Below, one piece after another: positions 33,833-45,654 of a DNA stretch of 64,000 bases; position 1 is the first letter of the stretch; each line of letters begins with the position of its first letter. A program made the translations under genes and the position numbers. The DNA is from Euclidia mi (taxonomy: Eukaryota; Arthropoda; Insecta; Lepidoptera; Erebidae): the NCBI GenBank assembly GCA_944739405.2, contig OX123197.2, positions 875,501 to 939,500 on the forward strand, given 5' to 3'. The notes under the pieces were generated by a model that saw nothing but the letters and a program-made list of their open reading frames with translations, was not told the DNA's origin and did no database searches.

Positions 33833-36289
33833 TCAACTATTGGTGTTACTATCTACGCAGAATGTGCTCACTGTGTCTTGATGTCTACTGGTGACTTTGT
33901 CCTTCTTGGGTTTCATTAGCCTGATAACAGGGTCCCAAGCTGGAGGAACATTCCAACCATCTTCCCTATTGAAATTAGGATGTTTTTTAATTTCAATAGC
34001 TTCTCGTATCATTCTTGGAATAAAGCGGTGTTCTTTTGCGAGTATCTGTGGTTTATCAAATCGCAGGTAATGGTTGGTTCCTTGTTCTACATGTTCACAC
34101 ACAGCAGACTTCGTCGAGCGTTTGTGTTTAATGTCAGCTATATGTTCCTTTAGTCGAATGCCTATGCTTCTCTTGGTTTGTCCAATGTATGAGAGCCCAC
34201 ACTCACAGTCTATCTTGTAAACCCCGGCCTCTTGTAAGGGTAACTGACTCTTGACAGATGGTAATAATTGGCTTATCTTCGTTGGCGGCTTGTAGAAAGT
34301 TTTGATTGAAGCTCGCTTCAAGATGTAGCCAATCTTGTCGGTCACGCCCTTGATGTATGGGAGGACAGCAGGTTGTCTCTCTACTGTGGCTGGCTTGTTC
34401 TTCGGGGATCTGTGACGTTGGCGCGGCGGTCGGAGCTTGTTGTCTTGCAGAACTTGCTTGACATGTTGAAGCTCGGCGTCCAGGTGTTTCTTGTCACAGA
34501 TCCCCCGGGCTCTCTGAAACAAAGACATTGCTACGGTAGCTAACTGTTTAGGATGGTGGTGAGATTCACCGTTTAAGTACCTATTTGTATGTGTCTTTTT
34601 CCTATACACAGTGTGGCTCAAAGAGTTGTTTTTGTTCCTGATAACAAGTACATCTAAGAAAGCTAAAGAATTGTTTGCCTCTAATTCCATTGTAAATTTT
34701 ATCTGGTTGTGAATAGAATTAAGATGGTCTAGGAATACATTAACACTATCTGTTGGTAAAATTGTAAAAGTGTCATCTACATACCGCTTGTAGAACCTCG
34801 GTGTGATGGTGGCAGTCTGCAGGGCTCGCGCCTCGAAGTCCTCCATGAAGATGTCAGCAACAACAGGCGATACTGGAGAGCCCATTGCCACACCGTCTAC
34901 TTGTATGTAGTATTTCTCATCCCATAACAGATAGCCAGTTGTTAAACAGTGTTTCAATATTTCTGCATATTCCTCAGGCATGTTGTTCTCTATTAGCTTC
35001 CTTCTAGTTATCTCAATACAGTCATGTGCTGGTAAGCATGTGAATAATGACTGTACATCAAAACTAACCATAGTTTCCTTGTCAGAGAGATGTAGGTGTT
35101 TTATTTCACTGACAAAATGGTAGGAATCCTTTACATGCGCTCTCGTCTTGCCTCTGAGTGGCGAGAGAATCTTTGCAAGGTGTTGAGCCAATCTGTAGGT
35201 TGGTGCCCCTATTTGACTGACTATAGGGCGCAGTGGAGCATTTTCCTTGTGTATTTTCGGTAGACCATACAATTGGGGAGGTTTTGCACACGATGGTATT
35301 AAGTATTTCACGTCCAGATTCAGTTGTTCGGAGTATTTCTTCACAATATCACTCGTTTGCTTGAGTATTTTGTTGGTAGGGTCCGTCTTAACCAATTTGT
35401 ATGTACTTTCATCCGACAAAAGATTTTCCATTTTTTGTTTATAATCGGACGTGTCCATCACTACCGTTGCATTTCCCTTATCTGCTCGGAGTACTGTTAG
35501 TTCAGGTCTAGCTCGTAGGTTCTTCAGTGCGAAATACTCAGGTTTTGGTAGATTCCTTTTCGGCACTTTCGACTGGCGCAATACAGCAGAAACGTCTTGA
35601 CGTATGGCCTCGAAATCTTCCTTACTCACATTGTTTTTTACTAGACAATCCTCAACGTTGCAAATAATGGTCTCATACGGTATTCTGGATGGAGTTATCG
35701 CATAATTTAAACCTCTCTTTAGTACATTTTCAGTGTTTTGATCTAACGTGTGTTTTGACAGATTGACAACTGTTTGTCTATGGTCGGCGGACGGTAGCGT
35801 GTGATTGGTCCGTGCAAAAACGTTCTGTTTCATTTTGTACTGGTCATTTGATTTTTGTTGTAATTTTTCAAATTTTTCTATTTTGTTACGTTTACACGCG
35901 TAATATTTTGATGTTTCTCTGTTATTTATTGCATTTATGCATTTTTCAAAATCAAATGGAGTTATCAATCTGTATATTTCGTTAGACAAATTCTCAACAT
36001 TTCTATTTATTCTGCGTAAGTCAGCGCGGTGTTCGTGTATCTTTTGAATGAGTAACTTATGACTTGCCTGTTTTAAGATCTTAGCGCTCCCACGTATGTC
36101 CTTCTTGGCTGATATTTTGCAGCATGTTGGGATGAGATCGTGATCACGGCATCTCTTCAAGAAATTTAACGATGTTATATATCTTGCGCGCTTGGTTTGT
36201 AGATCTTCTAACCGGCGTATTTTTGTTGCTGTTTCCAGTCCGTACTGGTTAACATAATAATTTCTTGGGTTTACGCGAATGTTACACAT
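33833..36289 (-). CDS. PLE reverse transcriptase / GIY-YIG endonuclease, copy L1
   Basis: An 818-codon uninterrupted frame. Residues 1-220 form a basic N-terminal region. RT motifs follow: LRADKGNATVVM (267-278), LYGLPKIHK (340-348), VSFDVQSLFT with D411, VAMGSPVSPVVAD (467-479) and YVDDTF with D505/D506. A basic linker (about 615-640) leads to GIY-YIG: GVY (689-691), the PLE-type C695/C697 pair, YIG (701-703), R712 and H716, with CEH (731-733) and later acidic residues. It would copy element RNA at a nick made by the endonuclease. The start is the first ATG after the 203-bp spacer. All known motifs are present. Confidence 0.95.
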   Translation of the reverse strand: MCNIRVNPRNYYVNQYGLETATKIRRLEDLQTKRARYITSLNFLKRCRDHDLIPTCCKISAKKDIRGSAKILKQASHKLLIQKIHEHRADLRRINRNVENLSNEIYRLITPFDFEKCINAINNRETSKYYACKRNKIEKFEKLQQKSNDQYKMKQNVFARTNHTLPSADHRQTVVNLSKHTLDQNTENVLKRGLNYAITPSRIPYETIICNVEDCLVKNNVSKEDFEAIRQDVSAVLRQSKVPKRNLPKPEYFALKNLRARPELTVLRADKGNATVVMDTSDYKQKMENLLSDESTYKLVKTDPTNKILKQTSDIVKKYSEQLNLDVKYLIPSCAKPPQLYGLPKIHKENAPLRPIVSQIGAPTYRLAQHLAKILSPLRGKTRAHVKDSYHFVSEIKHLHLSDKETMVSFDVQSLFTCLPAHDCIEITRRKLIENNMPEEYAEILKHCLTTGYLLWDEKYYIQVDGVAMGSPVSPVVADIFMEDFEARALQTATITPRFYKRYVDDTFTILPTDSVNVFLDHLNSIHNQIKFTMELEANNSLAFLDVLVIRNKNNSLSHTVYRKKTHTNRYLNGESHHHPKQLATVAMSLFQRARGICDKKHLDAELQHVKQVLQDNKLRPPRQRHRSPKNKPATVERQPAVLPYIKGVTDKIGYILKRASIKTFYKPPTKISQLLPSVKSQLPLQEAGVYKIDCECGLSYIGQTKRSIGIRLKEHIADIKHKRSTKSAVCEHVEQGTNHYLRFDKPQILAKEHRFIPRMIREAIEIKKHPNFNREDGWNVPPAWDPVIRLMKPKKDKVTSRHQDTVSTFCVDSNTNS

Positions 36290-36492
36290 TGAAATTAAAC
36301 TACAGTTTACGGATTTTATCGCGTTATATTGGTTTCACTTGTTTTTACATTTAAACCGAATGATCTAGAAACTAAATTTTTATTACTAGCCAACGTTTCG
36401 AATTCTTTACAGGATTCATGTTCACGGCAGACTGAGGTGGTATTTGTCTTTGTCTTGAATTTAAAAGTTATCTCAAAGTACCCGAACATTTT

Positions 36493-39400
36493 TCAACTAT
36501 TGGTGTTACTATCTACGCAGAATGTGCTCACTGTGTCTTGATGTCTACTGGTGACTTTGTCCTTCTTGGGTTTCATTAGCCTGATAACAGGGTCCCAAGC
36601 TGGAGGAACATTCCAACCATCTTCCCTATTGAAATTAGGATGTTTTTTAATTTCAATAGCTTCTCGTATCATTCTTGGAATAAAGCGGTGTTCTTTTGCG
36701 AGTATCTGTGGTTTATCAAATCGCAGGTAATGGTTGGTTCCTTGTTCTACATGTTCACACACAGCAGACTTCGTCGAGCGTTTGTGTTTAATGTCAGCTA
36801 TATGTTCCTTTAGTCGAATGCCTATGCTTCTCTTGGTTTGTCCAATGTATGAGAGCCCACACTCACAGTCTATCTTGTAAACCCCGGCCTCTTGTAAGGG
36901 TAACTGACTCTTGACAGATGGTAATAATTGGCTTATCTTCGTTGGCGGCTTGTAGAAAGTTTTGATTGAAGCTCGCTTCAAGATGTAGCCAATCTTGTCG
37001 GTCACGCCCTTGATGTATGGGAGGACAGCAGGTTGTCTCTCTACTGTGGCTGGCTTGTTCTTCGGGGATCTGTGACGTTGGCGCGGCGGTCGGAGCTTGT
37101 TGTCTTGCAGAACTTGCTTGACATGTTGAAGCTCGGCGTCCAGGTGTTTCTTGTCACAGATCCCCCGGGCTCTCTGAAACAAAGACATTGCTACGGTAGC
37201 TAACTGTTTAGGATGGTGGTGAGATTCACCGTTTAAGTACCTATTTGTATGTGTCTTTTTCCTATACACAGTGTGGCTCAAAGAGTTGTTTTTGTTCCTG
37301 ATAACAAGTACATCTAAGAAAGCTAAAGAATTGTTTGCCTCTAATTCCATTGTAAATTTTATCTGGTTGTGAATAGAATTAAGATGGTCTAGGAATACAT
37401 TAACACTATCTGTTGGTAAAATTGTAAAAGTGTCATCTACATACCGCTTGTAGAACCTCGGTGTGATGGTGGCAGTCTGCAGGGCTCGCGCCTCGAAGTC
37501 CTCCATGAAGATGTCAGCAACAACAGGCGATACTGGAGAGCCCATTGCCACACCGTCTACTTGTATGTAGTATTTCTCATCCCATAACAGATAGCCGGTT
37601 GTTAAACAGTGTTTCAATATTTCTGCATATTCCTCAGGCATGTTGTTCTCTATTAGCTTCCTTCTAGTTATCTCAATACAGTCATGTGCTGGTAAGCATG
37701 TGAATAATGACTGTACATCAAAACTAACCATAGTTTCCTTGTCAGAGAGATGTAGGTGTTTTATTTCACTGACAAAATGGTAGGAATCCTTTACATGCGC
37801 TCTCGTCTTGCCTCTGAGTGGCGAGAGAATCTTTGCAAGGTGTTGAGCCAATCTGTAGGTTGGTGCCCCTATTTGACTGACTATAGGGCGCAGTGGAGCA
37901 TTTTCCTTGTGTATTTTCGGTAGACCATACAATTGGGGAGGTTTTGCACACGATGGTATTAAGTATTTCACGTCCAGATTCAGTTGTTCGGAGTATTTCT
38001 TCACAATATCACTCGTTTGCTTGAGTATTTTGTTGGTAGGGTCCGTCTTAACCAATTTGTATGTACTTTCATCCGACAAAAGATTTTCCATTTTTTGTTT
38101 ATAATCGGACGTGTCCATCACTACCGTTGCATTTCCCTTATCTGCTCGGAGTACTGTTAGTTCAGGTCTAGCTCGTAGGTTCTTCAGTGCGAAATACTCA
38201 GGTTTTGGTAGATTCCTTTTCGGCACTTTCGACTGGCGCAATACAGCAGAAACGTCTTGACGTATGGCCTCGAAATCTTCCTTACTCACATTGTTTTTTA
38301 CTAGACAATCCTCAACGTTGCAAATAATGGTCTCATACGGTATTCTGGATGGAGTTATCGCATAATTTAAACCTCTCTTTAGTACATTTTCAGTGTTTTG
38401 ATCTAACCATGCCCTGGTAACCAGGTATAATATATTAGTCTATGCTGGTAACTGACGAACAACTTTTTTTTTTGTGAATAATGCCATCCTATTGCCAATC
38501 TAGGGAACTTTTTTGTCAGTGTTGCCATGGTACTCGACACAAATTGTCAAAATTGATATTTTCTTCGATAAATCCAAAGTTTAATAAGAATTTATTTATA
38601 AAAAAAACTTACTTTTATTACCATTATTATTATATTATTTTACTAGTTTGAAACAATTTTGCATGACCACAAATATTTTTTGTTGGCAAACAATGGAAAC
38701 CGTTACATAAATTAAAAACAAACAATAAATGTCAGTAACGTCATTGTCACAAGAAAATTTGCCGGCTGTGTGTTTACATACTTTTTCTTGTGATTCTTGG
38801 TATTTTATTGGTATTTACGTAGAGTTGAGCTTCAGTTCCTACGTATAATATTCAGGAATATCTATTTCAGCATTACCTGTGTTGTTTGTGTAAGTAAGTG
38901 TTTGTGACATAGGTACTTAAGATAGGCCCTCCTAAAGGAGTTTGGACCATATATCTAAGTGTAGTGTTCTGCTCATTTTACTGCCAAGAGCTTTTATTAT
39001 TATGGTACAGCAGACCATGATCAAATGCATCCTATTATACAACAGGCTCGAAATCAATATATTAAAGGAAAGAGCAGAAAAAGAGAAACACAAACTGGTG
39101 TAAAAATTAATGTATAGCTAAATAAATACATTTGATATTATATTTTTGCCTTATTTTTTCCTAACTAAATAAACCTATACAGCAGGACCTCTAATCCGAA
39201 CCCATTGTAACTGATTTGGCCGATTCAGCTTAGGAATTAACATCTTTATTTTCTCTAGTAAAGTGTTTAATTTCTTAATGTAAATAAGTCGAAATGATAT
39301 TTCGTGAAATTTGAAATTGTATTAAAAGTCAAGTGTTCGTGATATTTCCCATGTAATAACGTTTTTCTTTTGGGAAAACGTTACATGAGAAATATCACGA

Positions 39401-40112
39401 ACATTTGACTTATAATACAATTACGTACGTTACGCAGCGATAGCTAAAAAAAAAATATTTCGTTTAGTTCCTTGAGTGGCATTCAGGTGGCGCTCAACGT
39501 TAAGATCTGATAAAATTGACAGTTGCCAGTCTATCTCCAGTTATAATATATATTAGTCTATGGATCTAACGTGTGTTTTGACAGATTGACAACTGTTTGT
39601 CTATGGTCGGCGGACGGTAGCGTGTGATTGGTCCGTGCAAAAACGTTCTGTTTCATTTTGTACTGGTCATTTGATTTTTGTTGTAATTTTTCAAATTTTT
39701 CTATTTTGTTACGTTTACACGCGTAATATTTTGATGTTTCTCTGTTATTTATTGCATTTATGCATTTTTCAAAATCAAATGGAGTTATCAATCTGTATAT
39801 TTCGTTAGACAAATTCTCAACATTTCTATTTATTCTGCGTAAGTCAGCGCGGTGTTCGTGTATCTTTTGAATGAGTAACTTATGACTTGCCTGTTTTAAG
39901 ATCTTAGCGCTCCCACGTATGTCCTTCTTGGCTGATATTTTGCAGCATGTTGGGATGAGATCGTGATCACGGCATCTCTTCAAGAAATTTAACGATGTTA
40001 TATATCTTGCGCGCTTGGTTTGTAGATCTTCTAACCGGCGTATTTTTGTTGCTGTTTCCAGTCCGTACTGGTTAACATAATAATTTCTTGGGTTTACGCG
40101 AATGTTACACAT
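36493..40112 (-). pseudogene. PLE copy L2, split by a DNA transposon
   Basis: Codons 1-183 (39571-40112) and codons from 184 to the stop (36493-38399) are separated by a 1155-bp insertion flanked by GATCTAAC. The two parts add up to the same 2457-bp frame as the other copies, so the insertion is the only break I see. It hits between the N-terminal region and RT. Codon T451 is ACC here (37597), shared only with copy R1. Confidence 0.93.
38408..39562. mobile_element. Nested non-autonomous DNA transposon with fold-back
   Basis: 1155 bp with an 8-bp target duplication GATCTAAC (38400-38407, 39563-39570). Ends are CATGCCCTGG and (complement) CATAGACTAA, related by an imperfect, internally repeated inverted repeat containing CTGGTAACTGAC / CTGGCAACTGTC. 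A near-perfect hairpin of about 50-bp arms lies at 39315-39366 / 39373-39422. No transposase frame. The 8-bp target fits hAT or P-type; the end sequence does not decide between them. Confidence 0.75.
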
Positions 40113-40315
40113 TGAAATTAAACTACAGTTTACGGATTTTATCGCGTTATATTGGTTTCACTTGTTTTTACATTTAAACCGAATGATCTAGAAACTAAAT
40201 TTTTATTACTAGCCAACGTTTCGAATTCTTTACAGGATTCATGTTCACGGCAGACTGAGGTGGTATTTGTCTTTGTCTTGAATTTAAAAGTTATCTCAAA
40301 GTACCCGAACATTTT
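40113..40315 (-). repeat. PLE inter-unit spacer L2/L3
   Basis: 203-bp junction between the end of copy L3 and the start of copy L2, same as at 36290-36492. The 70-codon antisense frame in every spacer is carried along by repetition and has no recognised domain. Confidence 0.85.
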
Positions 40316-40374
40316 TCAACTATTGGTGTTACTATCTACGCAGAATGTGCTCACTGTGTCTTGATGTCTACTGG
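40316..40374 (-). pseudogene. PLE copy L3, C-terminal stub at assembly gap
   Basis: Only the last codons (SRHQDTVSTFCVDSNTNS) and the stop are assembled before the N run. This proves that a third minus-strand unit begins here, so the orientation switch happens inside or beyond the gap. Confidence 0.9.
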
Positions 40375-40574
40375 NNNNNNNNNNNNNNNNNNNNNNNNNN
40401 NNNNNNNNNNNNNNNNNNNNNNNNNNNNNNNNNNNNNNNNNNNNNNNNNNNNNNNNNNNNNNNNNNNNNNNNNNNNNNNNNNNNNNNNNNNNNNNNNNNN
40501 NNNNNNNNNNNNNNNNNNNNNNNNNNNNNNNNNNNNNNNNNNNNNNNNNNNNNNNNNNNNNNNNNNNNNNNNNN
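40375..40574. other. Assembly gap (200 N)
   Basis: A run of exactly 200 N, a likely placeholder length rather than a measured size. It hides the head-to-head junction of the two PLE arrays. Open frames reported across it are artefacts. Confidence 0.98.
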
Positions 40575-42791
40575 TCAAAAGATACACGAACACCGCGCTG
40601 ACTTACGCAGAATAAATAGAAATGTTGAGAATTTGTCTAACGAAATATACAGATTGATAACTCCATTTGATTTTGAAAAATGCATAAATGCAATAAATAA
40701 CAGAGAAAACATCAAAATATTACGCGTGTAAACGTAACAAAATAGAAAAATTTGAAAAATTACAACAAAAATCAAATGACCAGTACAAAATGAAACAGAA
40801 CGTTTTTGCACGGACCAATCACACGCTACCGTCCGCCGACCATAGACAAACAGTTGTCAATCTGTCAAAACACACGTTAGATCAAAACACTGAAAATGTA
40901 CTAAAGAGAGGTTTTAAATTATGCGATAACTCCATCCAGAATACCGTATGAGACCATTATTTGCAACGTTGAGGATTGTCTAGTAAAAAACAATGTGAGT
41001 AAGGAAGATTTCGAGGCCATACGTCAAGACGTTTCTGCTGTATTGCGCCAGTCGAAAGTGCCGAAAAGGAATCTACCAAAACCTGAGTATTTCGCACTGA
41101 AGAACCTACGAGCTAGACCTGAACTAACAGTACTCCGAGCAGATAAGGGAAATGCAACGGTAGTGATGGACACGTCCGATTATAAACAAAAAATGGAAAA
41201 TCTTTTGTCGGATGAAAGTACATACAAATTGGTTAAGACGGACCCTACCAACAAAATACTCAAGCAAACGAGTGATATTGTGAAGAAATACTCCGAACAA
41301 CTGAATCTGGACGTGAAATACTTAATACCATCGTGTGCAAAACCTCCCCAATTGTATGGTCTACCGAAAATACACAAGGAAAATGCTCCACTGCGCCCTA
41401 TAGTCAGTCAAATAGGGGCACCAACCTACAGATTGGCTCAACACCTTGCAAAGATTCTCTCGCCACTCAGAGGCAAGACGAGAGCGCATGTAAAGGATTC
41501 CTACCATTTTGTCAGTGAAATAAAACACCTACATCTCTCTGACAAGGAAACTATGGTTAGTTTTGATGTACAGTCATTATTCACATGCTTACCAGCACAT
41601 GACTGTATTGAGATAACTAGAAGGAAGCTAATAGAGAACAACATGCCTGAGGAATATGCAGAAATATTGAAACACTGTTTAACAACCGGCTATCTGTTAT
41701 GGGATGAGAAATACTACATACAAGTAGACGGTGTGGCAATGGGCTCTCCAGTATCGCCTGTTGTTGCTGACATCTTCATGGAGGACTTCGAGGCGCGAGC
41801 CCTGCAGACTGCCACCATCACACCGAGGTTCTACAAGCGGTATGTAGATGACACTTTTACAATTTTACCAACAGATAGTGTTAATGTATTCCTAGACCAT
41901 CTTAATTCTATTCACAACCAGATAAAATTTACAATGGAATTAGAGGCAAACAATTCTTTAGCTTTCTTAGATGTACTTGTTATCAGGAACAAAAACAACT
42001 CTTTGAGCCACACTGTGTATAGGAAAAAGACACATACAAATAGGTACTTAAACGGTGAATCTCACCACCATCCTAAACAGTTAGCTACCGTAGCAATGTC
42101 TTTGTTTCAGAGAGCCCGGGGGATCTGTGACAAGAAACACCTGGACGCCGAGCTTCAACATGTCAAGCAAGTTCTGCAAGACAACAAGCTCCGACCGCCG
42201 CGCCAACGTCACAGATCCCCGAAGAACAAGCCAGCCACAGTAGAGAGACAACCTGCTGTCCTCCCATACATCAAGGGCGTGACCGACAAGATTGGCTACA
42301 TCTTGAAGCGAGCTTCAATCAAAACTTTCTACAAGCCGCCAACGAAGATAAGCCAATTATTACCATCTGTCAAGAGTCAGTTACCCTTACAAGAGGCCGG
42401 GGTTTACAAGATAGACTGTGAGTGTGGGCTCTCATACATTGGACAAACCAAGAGAAGCATAGGCATTCGACTAAAGGAACATATAGCTGACATTAAACAC
42501 AAACGCTCGACGAAGTCTGCTGTGTGTGAACATGTAGAACAAGGAACCAACCATTACCTGCGATTTGATAAACCACAGATACTCGCAAAAGAACACCGCT
42601 TTATTCCAAGAATGATACGAGAAGCTATTGAAATTAAAAAACATCCTAATTTCAATAGGGAAGATGGTTGGAATGTTCCTCCAGCTTGGGACCCTGTTAT
42701 CAGGCTAATGAAACCCAAGAAGGACAAAGTCACCAGTAGACATCAAGACACAGTGAGCACATTCTGCGTAGATAGTAACACCAATAGTTGA
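40575..42791 (+). pseudogene. PLE copy R1, gap-truncated and frameshifted
   Basis: Begins at about codon 81 directly after the gap. Two one-base insertions, both in homopolymers (A4 for A3 near 40706, T4 for T3 near 40912), break the frame. From codon 221 (40995) the frame is intact to the stop. The indels lie within 350 bp of a contig end and occur in no other copy, so sequencing error is likely. It shares the ACC codon at T451 (41687) with copy L2. Confidence 0.9.
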
Positions 42792-42994
42792 AAAATGTTC
42801 GGGTACTTTGAGATAACTTTTAAATTCAAGACAAAGACAAATACCACCTCAGTCTGCCGTGAACATGAATCCTGTAAAGAATTCGAAACGTTGGCTAGTA
42901 ATAAAAATTTAGTTTCTAGATCATTCGGTTTAAATGTAAAAACAAGTGAAACCAATATAACGCGATAAAATCCGTAAACTGTAGTTTAATTTCA
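42792..42994 (+). promoter_or_regulatory. PLE inter-unit spacer with degenerate hammerhead-like core
   Basis: The 203-bp spacer joins the stop of one unit to the start of the next and must hold the promoter and any ribozyme. At 42872-42895 it reads CTGTAAAGAATTCGAAACGT then TGGC. The CGAAACGT part and a preceding CTG resemble the hammerhead core reported for PLE pseudo-LTRs (CUGANGA...GAAA), but the CUGANGA box is altered and stem II is minimal. An active ribozyme is doubtful. Confidence 0.45.
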
Positions 42995-45451
42995 ATGTGT
43001 AACATTCGCGTAAACCCAAGAAATTATTATGTTAACCAGTACGGACTGGAAACAGCAACAAAAATACGCCGGTTAGAAGATCTACAAACCAAGCGCGCAA
43101 GATATATAACATCGTTAAATTTCTTGAAGAGATGCCGTGATCACGATCTCATCCCAACATGCTGCAAAATATCAGCCAAGAAGGACATACGTGGGAGCGC
43201 TAAGATCTTAAAACAGGCAAGTCATAAGTTACTCATTCAAAAGATACACGAACACCGCGCTGACTTACGCAGAATAAATAGAAATGTTGAGAATTTGTCT
43301 AACGAAATATACAGATTGATAACTCCATTTGATTTTGAAAAATGCATAAATGCAATAAATAACAGAGAAACATCAAAATATTACGCGTGTAAACGTAACA
43401 AAATAGAAAAATTTGAAAAATTACAACAAAAATCAAATGACCAGTACAAAATGAAACAGAACGTTTTTGCACGGACCAATCACACGCTACCGTCCGCCGA
43501 CCATAGACAAACAGTTGTCAATCTGTCAAAACACACGTTAGATCAAAACACTGAAAATGTACTAAAGAGAGGTTTAAATTATGCGATAACTCCATCCAGA
43601 ATACCGTATGAGACCATTATTTGCAACGTTGAGGATTGTCTAGTAAAAAACAATGTGAGTAAGGAAGATTTCGAGGCCATACGTCAAGACGTTTCTGCTG
43701 TATTGCGCCAGTCGAAAGTGCCGAAAAGGAATCTACCAAAACCTGAGTATTTCGCACTGAAGAACCTACGAGCTAGACCTGAACTAACAGTACTCCGAGC
43801 AGATAAGGGAAATGCAACGGTAGTGATGGACACGTCCGATTATAAACAAAAAATGGAAAATCTTTTGTCGGATGAAAGTACATACAAATTGGTTAAGACG
43901 GACCCTACCAACAAAATACTCAAGCAAACGAGTGATATTGTGAAGAAATACTCCGAACAACTGAATCTGGACGTGAAATACTTAATACCATCGTGTGCAA
44001 AACCTCCCCAATTGTATGGTCTACCGAAAATACACAAGGAAAATGCTCCACTGCGCCCTATAGTCAGTCAAATAGGGGCACCAACCTACAGATTGGCTCA
44101 ACACCTTGCAAAGATTCTCTCGCCACTCAGAGGCAAGACGAGAGCGCATGTAAAGGATTCCTACCATTTTGTCAGTGAAATAAAACACCTACATCTCTCT
44201 GACAAGGAAACTATGGTTAGTTTTGATGTACAGTCATTATTCACATGCTTACCAGCACATGACTGTATTGAGATAACTAGAAGGAAGCTAATAGAGAACA
44301 ACATGCCTGAGGAATATGCAGAAATATTGAAACACTGTTTAACAACTGGCTATCTGTTATGGGATGAGAAATACTACATACAAGTAGACGGTGTGGCAAT
44401 GGGCTCTCCAGTATCGCCTGTTGTTGCTGACATCTTCATGGAGGACTTCGAGGCGCGAGCCCTGCAGACTGCCACCATCACACCGAGGTTCTACAAGCGG
44501 TATGTAGATGACACTTTTACAATTTTACCAACAGATAGTGTTAATGTATTCCTAGACCATCTTAATTCTATTCACAACCAGATAAAATTTACAATGGAAT
44601 TAGAGGCAAACAATTCTTTAGCTTTCTTAGATGTACTTGTTATCAGGAACAAAAACAACTCTTTGAGCCACACTGTGTATAGGAAAAAGACACATACAAA
44701 TAGGTACTTAAACGGTGAATCTCACCACCATCCTAAACAGTTAGCTACCGTAGCAATGTCTTTGTTTCAGAGAGCCCGGGGGATCTGTGACAAGAAACAC
44801 CTGGACGCCGAGCTTCAACATGTCAAGCAAGTTCTGCAAGACAACAAGCTCCGACCGCCGCGCCAACGTCACAGATCCCCGAAGAACAAGCCAGCCACAG
44901 TAGAGAGACAACCTGCTGTCCTCCCATACATCAAGGGCGTGACCGACAAGATTGGCTACATCTTGAAGCGAGCTTCAATCAAAACTTTCTACAAGCCGCC
45001 AACGAAGATAAGCCAATTATTACCATCTGTCAAGAGTCAGTTACCCTTACAAGAGGCCGGGGTTTACAAGATAGACTGTGAGTGTGGGCTCTCATACATT
45101 GGACAAACCAAGAGAAGCATAGGCATTCGACTAAAGGAACATATAGCTGACATTAAACACAAACGCTCGACGAAGTCTGCTGTGTGTGAACATGTAGAAC
45201 AAGGAACCAACCATTACCTGCGATTTGATAAACCACAGATACTCGCAAAAGAACACCGCTTTATTCCAAGAATGATACGAGAAGCTATTGAAATTAAAAA
45301 ACATCCTAATTTCAATAGGGAAGATGGTTGGAATGTTCCTCCAGCTTGGGACCCTGTTATCAGGCTAATGAAACCCAAGAAGGACAAAGTCACCAGTAGA
45401 CATCAAGACACAGTGAGCACATTCTGCGTAGATAGTAACACCAATAGTTGA
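42995..45451 (+). CDS. PLE RT / GIY-YIG protein, copy R2
   Basis: A complete 818-codon frame with the same protein as L1. T451 is ACT. The spacer that follows (45452-45654) has a private substitution, TTTGATATAAC where other spacers read TTTGAGATAAC (near 45472). This shows that R2 and its neighbours are separately assembled units rather than one unit copied in silico. Confidence 0.95.
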   Translation: MCNIRVNPRNYYVNQYGLETATKIRRLEDLQTKRARYITSLNFLKRCRDHDLIPTCCKISAKKDIRGSAKILKQASHKLLIQKIHEHRADLRRINRNVENLSNEIYRLITPFDFEKCINAINNRETSKYYACKRNKIEKFEKLQQKSNDQYKMKQNVFARTNHTLPSADHRQTVVNLSKHTLDQNTENVLKRGLNYAITPSRIPYETIICNVEDCLVKNNVSKEDFEAIRQDVSAVLRQSKVPKRNLPKPEYFALKNLRARPELTVLRADKGNATVVMDTSDYKQKMENLLSDESTYKLVKTDPTNKILKQTSDIVKKYSEQLNLDVKYLIPSCAKPPQLYGLPKIHKENAPLRPIVSQIGAPTYRLAQHLAKILSPLRGKTRAHVKDSYHFVSEIKHLHLSDKETMVSFDVQSLFTCLPAHDCIEITRRKLIENNMPEEYAEILKHCLTTGYLLWDEKYYIQVDGVAMGSPVSPVVADIFMEDFEARALQTATITPRFYKRYVDDTFTILPTDSVNVFLDHLNSIHNQIKFTMELEANNSLAFLDVLVIRNKNNSLSHTVYRKKTHTNRYLNGESHHHPKQLATVAMSLFQRARGICDKKHLDAELQHVKQVLQDNKLRPPRQRHRSPKNKPATVERQPAVLPYIKGVTDKIGYILKRASIKTFYKPPTKISQLLPSVKSQLPLQEAGVYKIDCECGLSYIGQTKRSIGIRLKEHIADIKHKRSTKSAVCEHVEQGTNHYLRFDKPQILAKEHRFIPRMIREAIEIKKHPNFNREDGWNVPPAWDPVIRLMKPKKDKVTSRHQDTVSTFCVDSNTNS

Positions 45452-45654
45452 AAAATGTTCGGGTACTTTGATATAACTTTTAAATTCAAGACAAAGACAA
45501 ATACCACCTCAGTCTGCCGTGAACATGAATCCTGTAAAGAATTCGAAACGTTGGCTAGTAATAAAAATTTAGTTTCTAGATCATTCGGTTTAAATGTAAA
45601 AACAAGTGAAACCAATATAACGCGATAAAATCCGTAAACTGTAGTTTAATTTCA

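Noticed and set aside
33669..33881. 70-codon frame repeated in every PLE spacer, plus 61- and 65-codon frames inside each PLE ORF
   Set aside because: They are antisense or out-of-frame shadows of the PLE that recur only because the unit recurs.
40345..40731. Frames running through the N gap
   Set aside because: N bases translate as X, so the frame has no support across 200 unknown bases.
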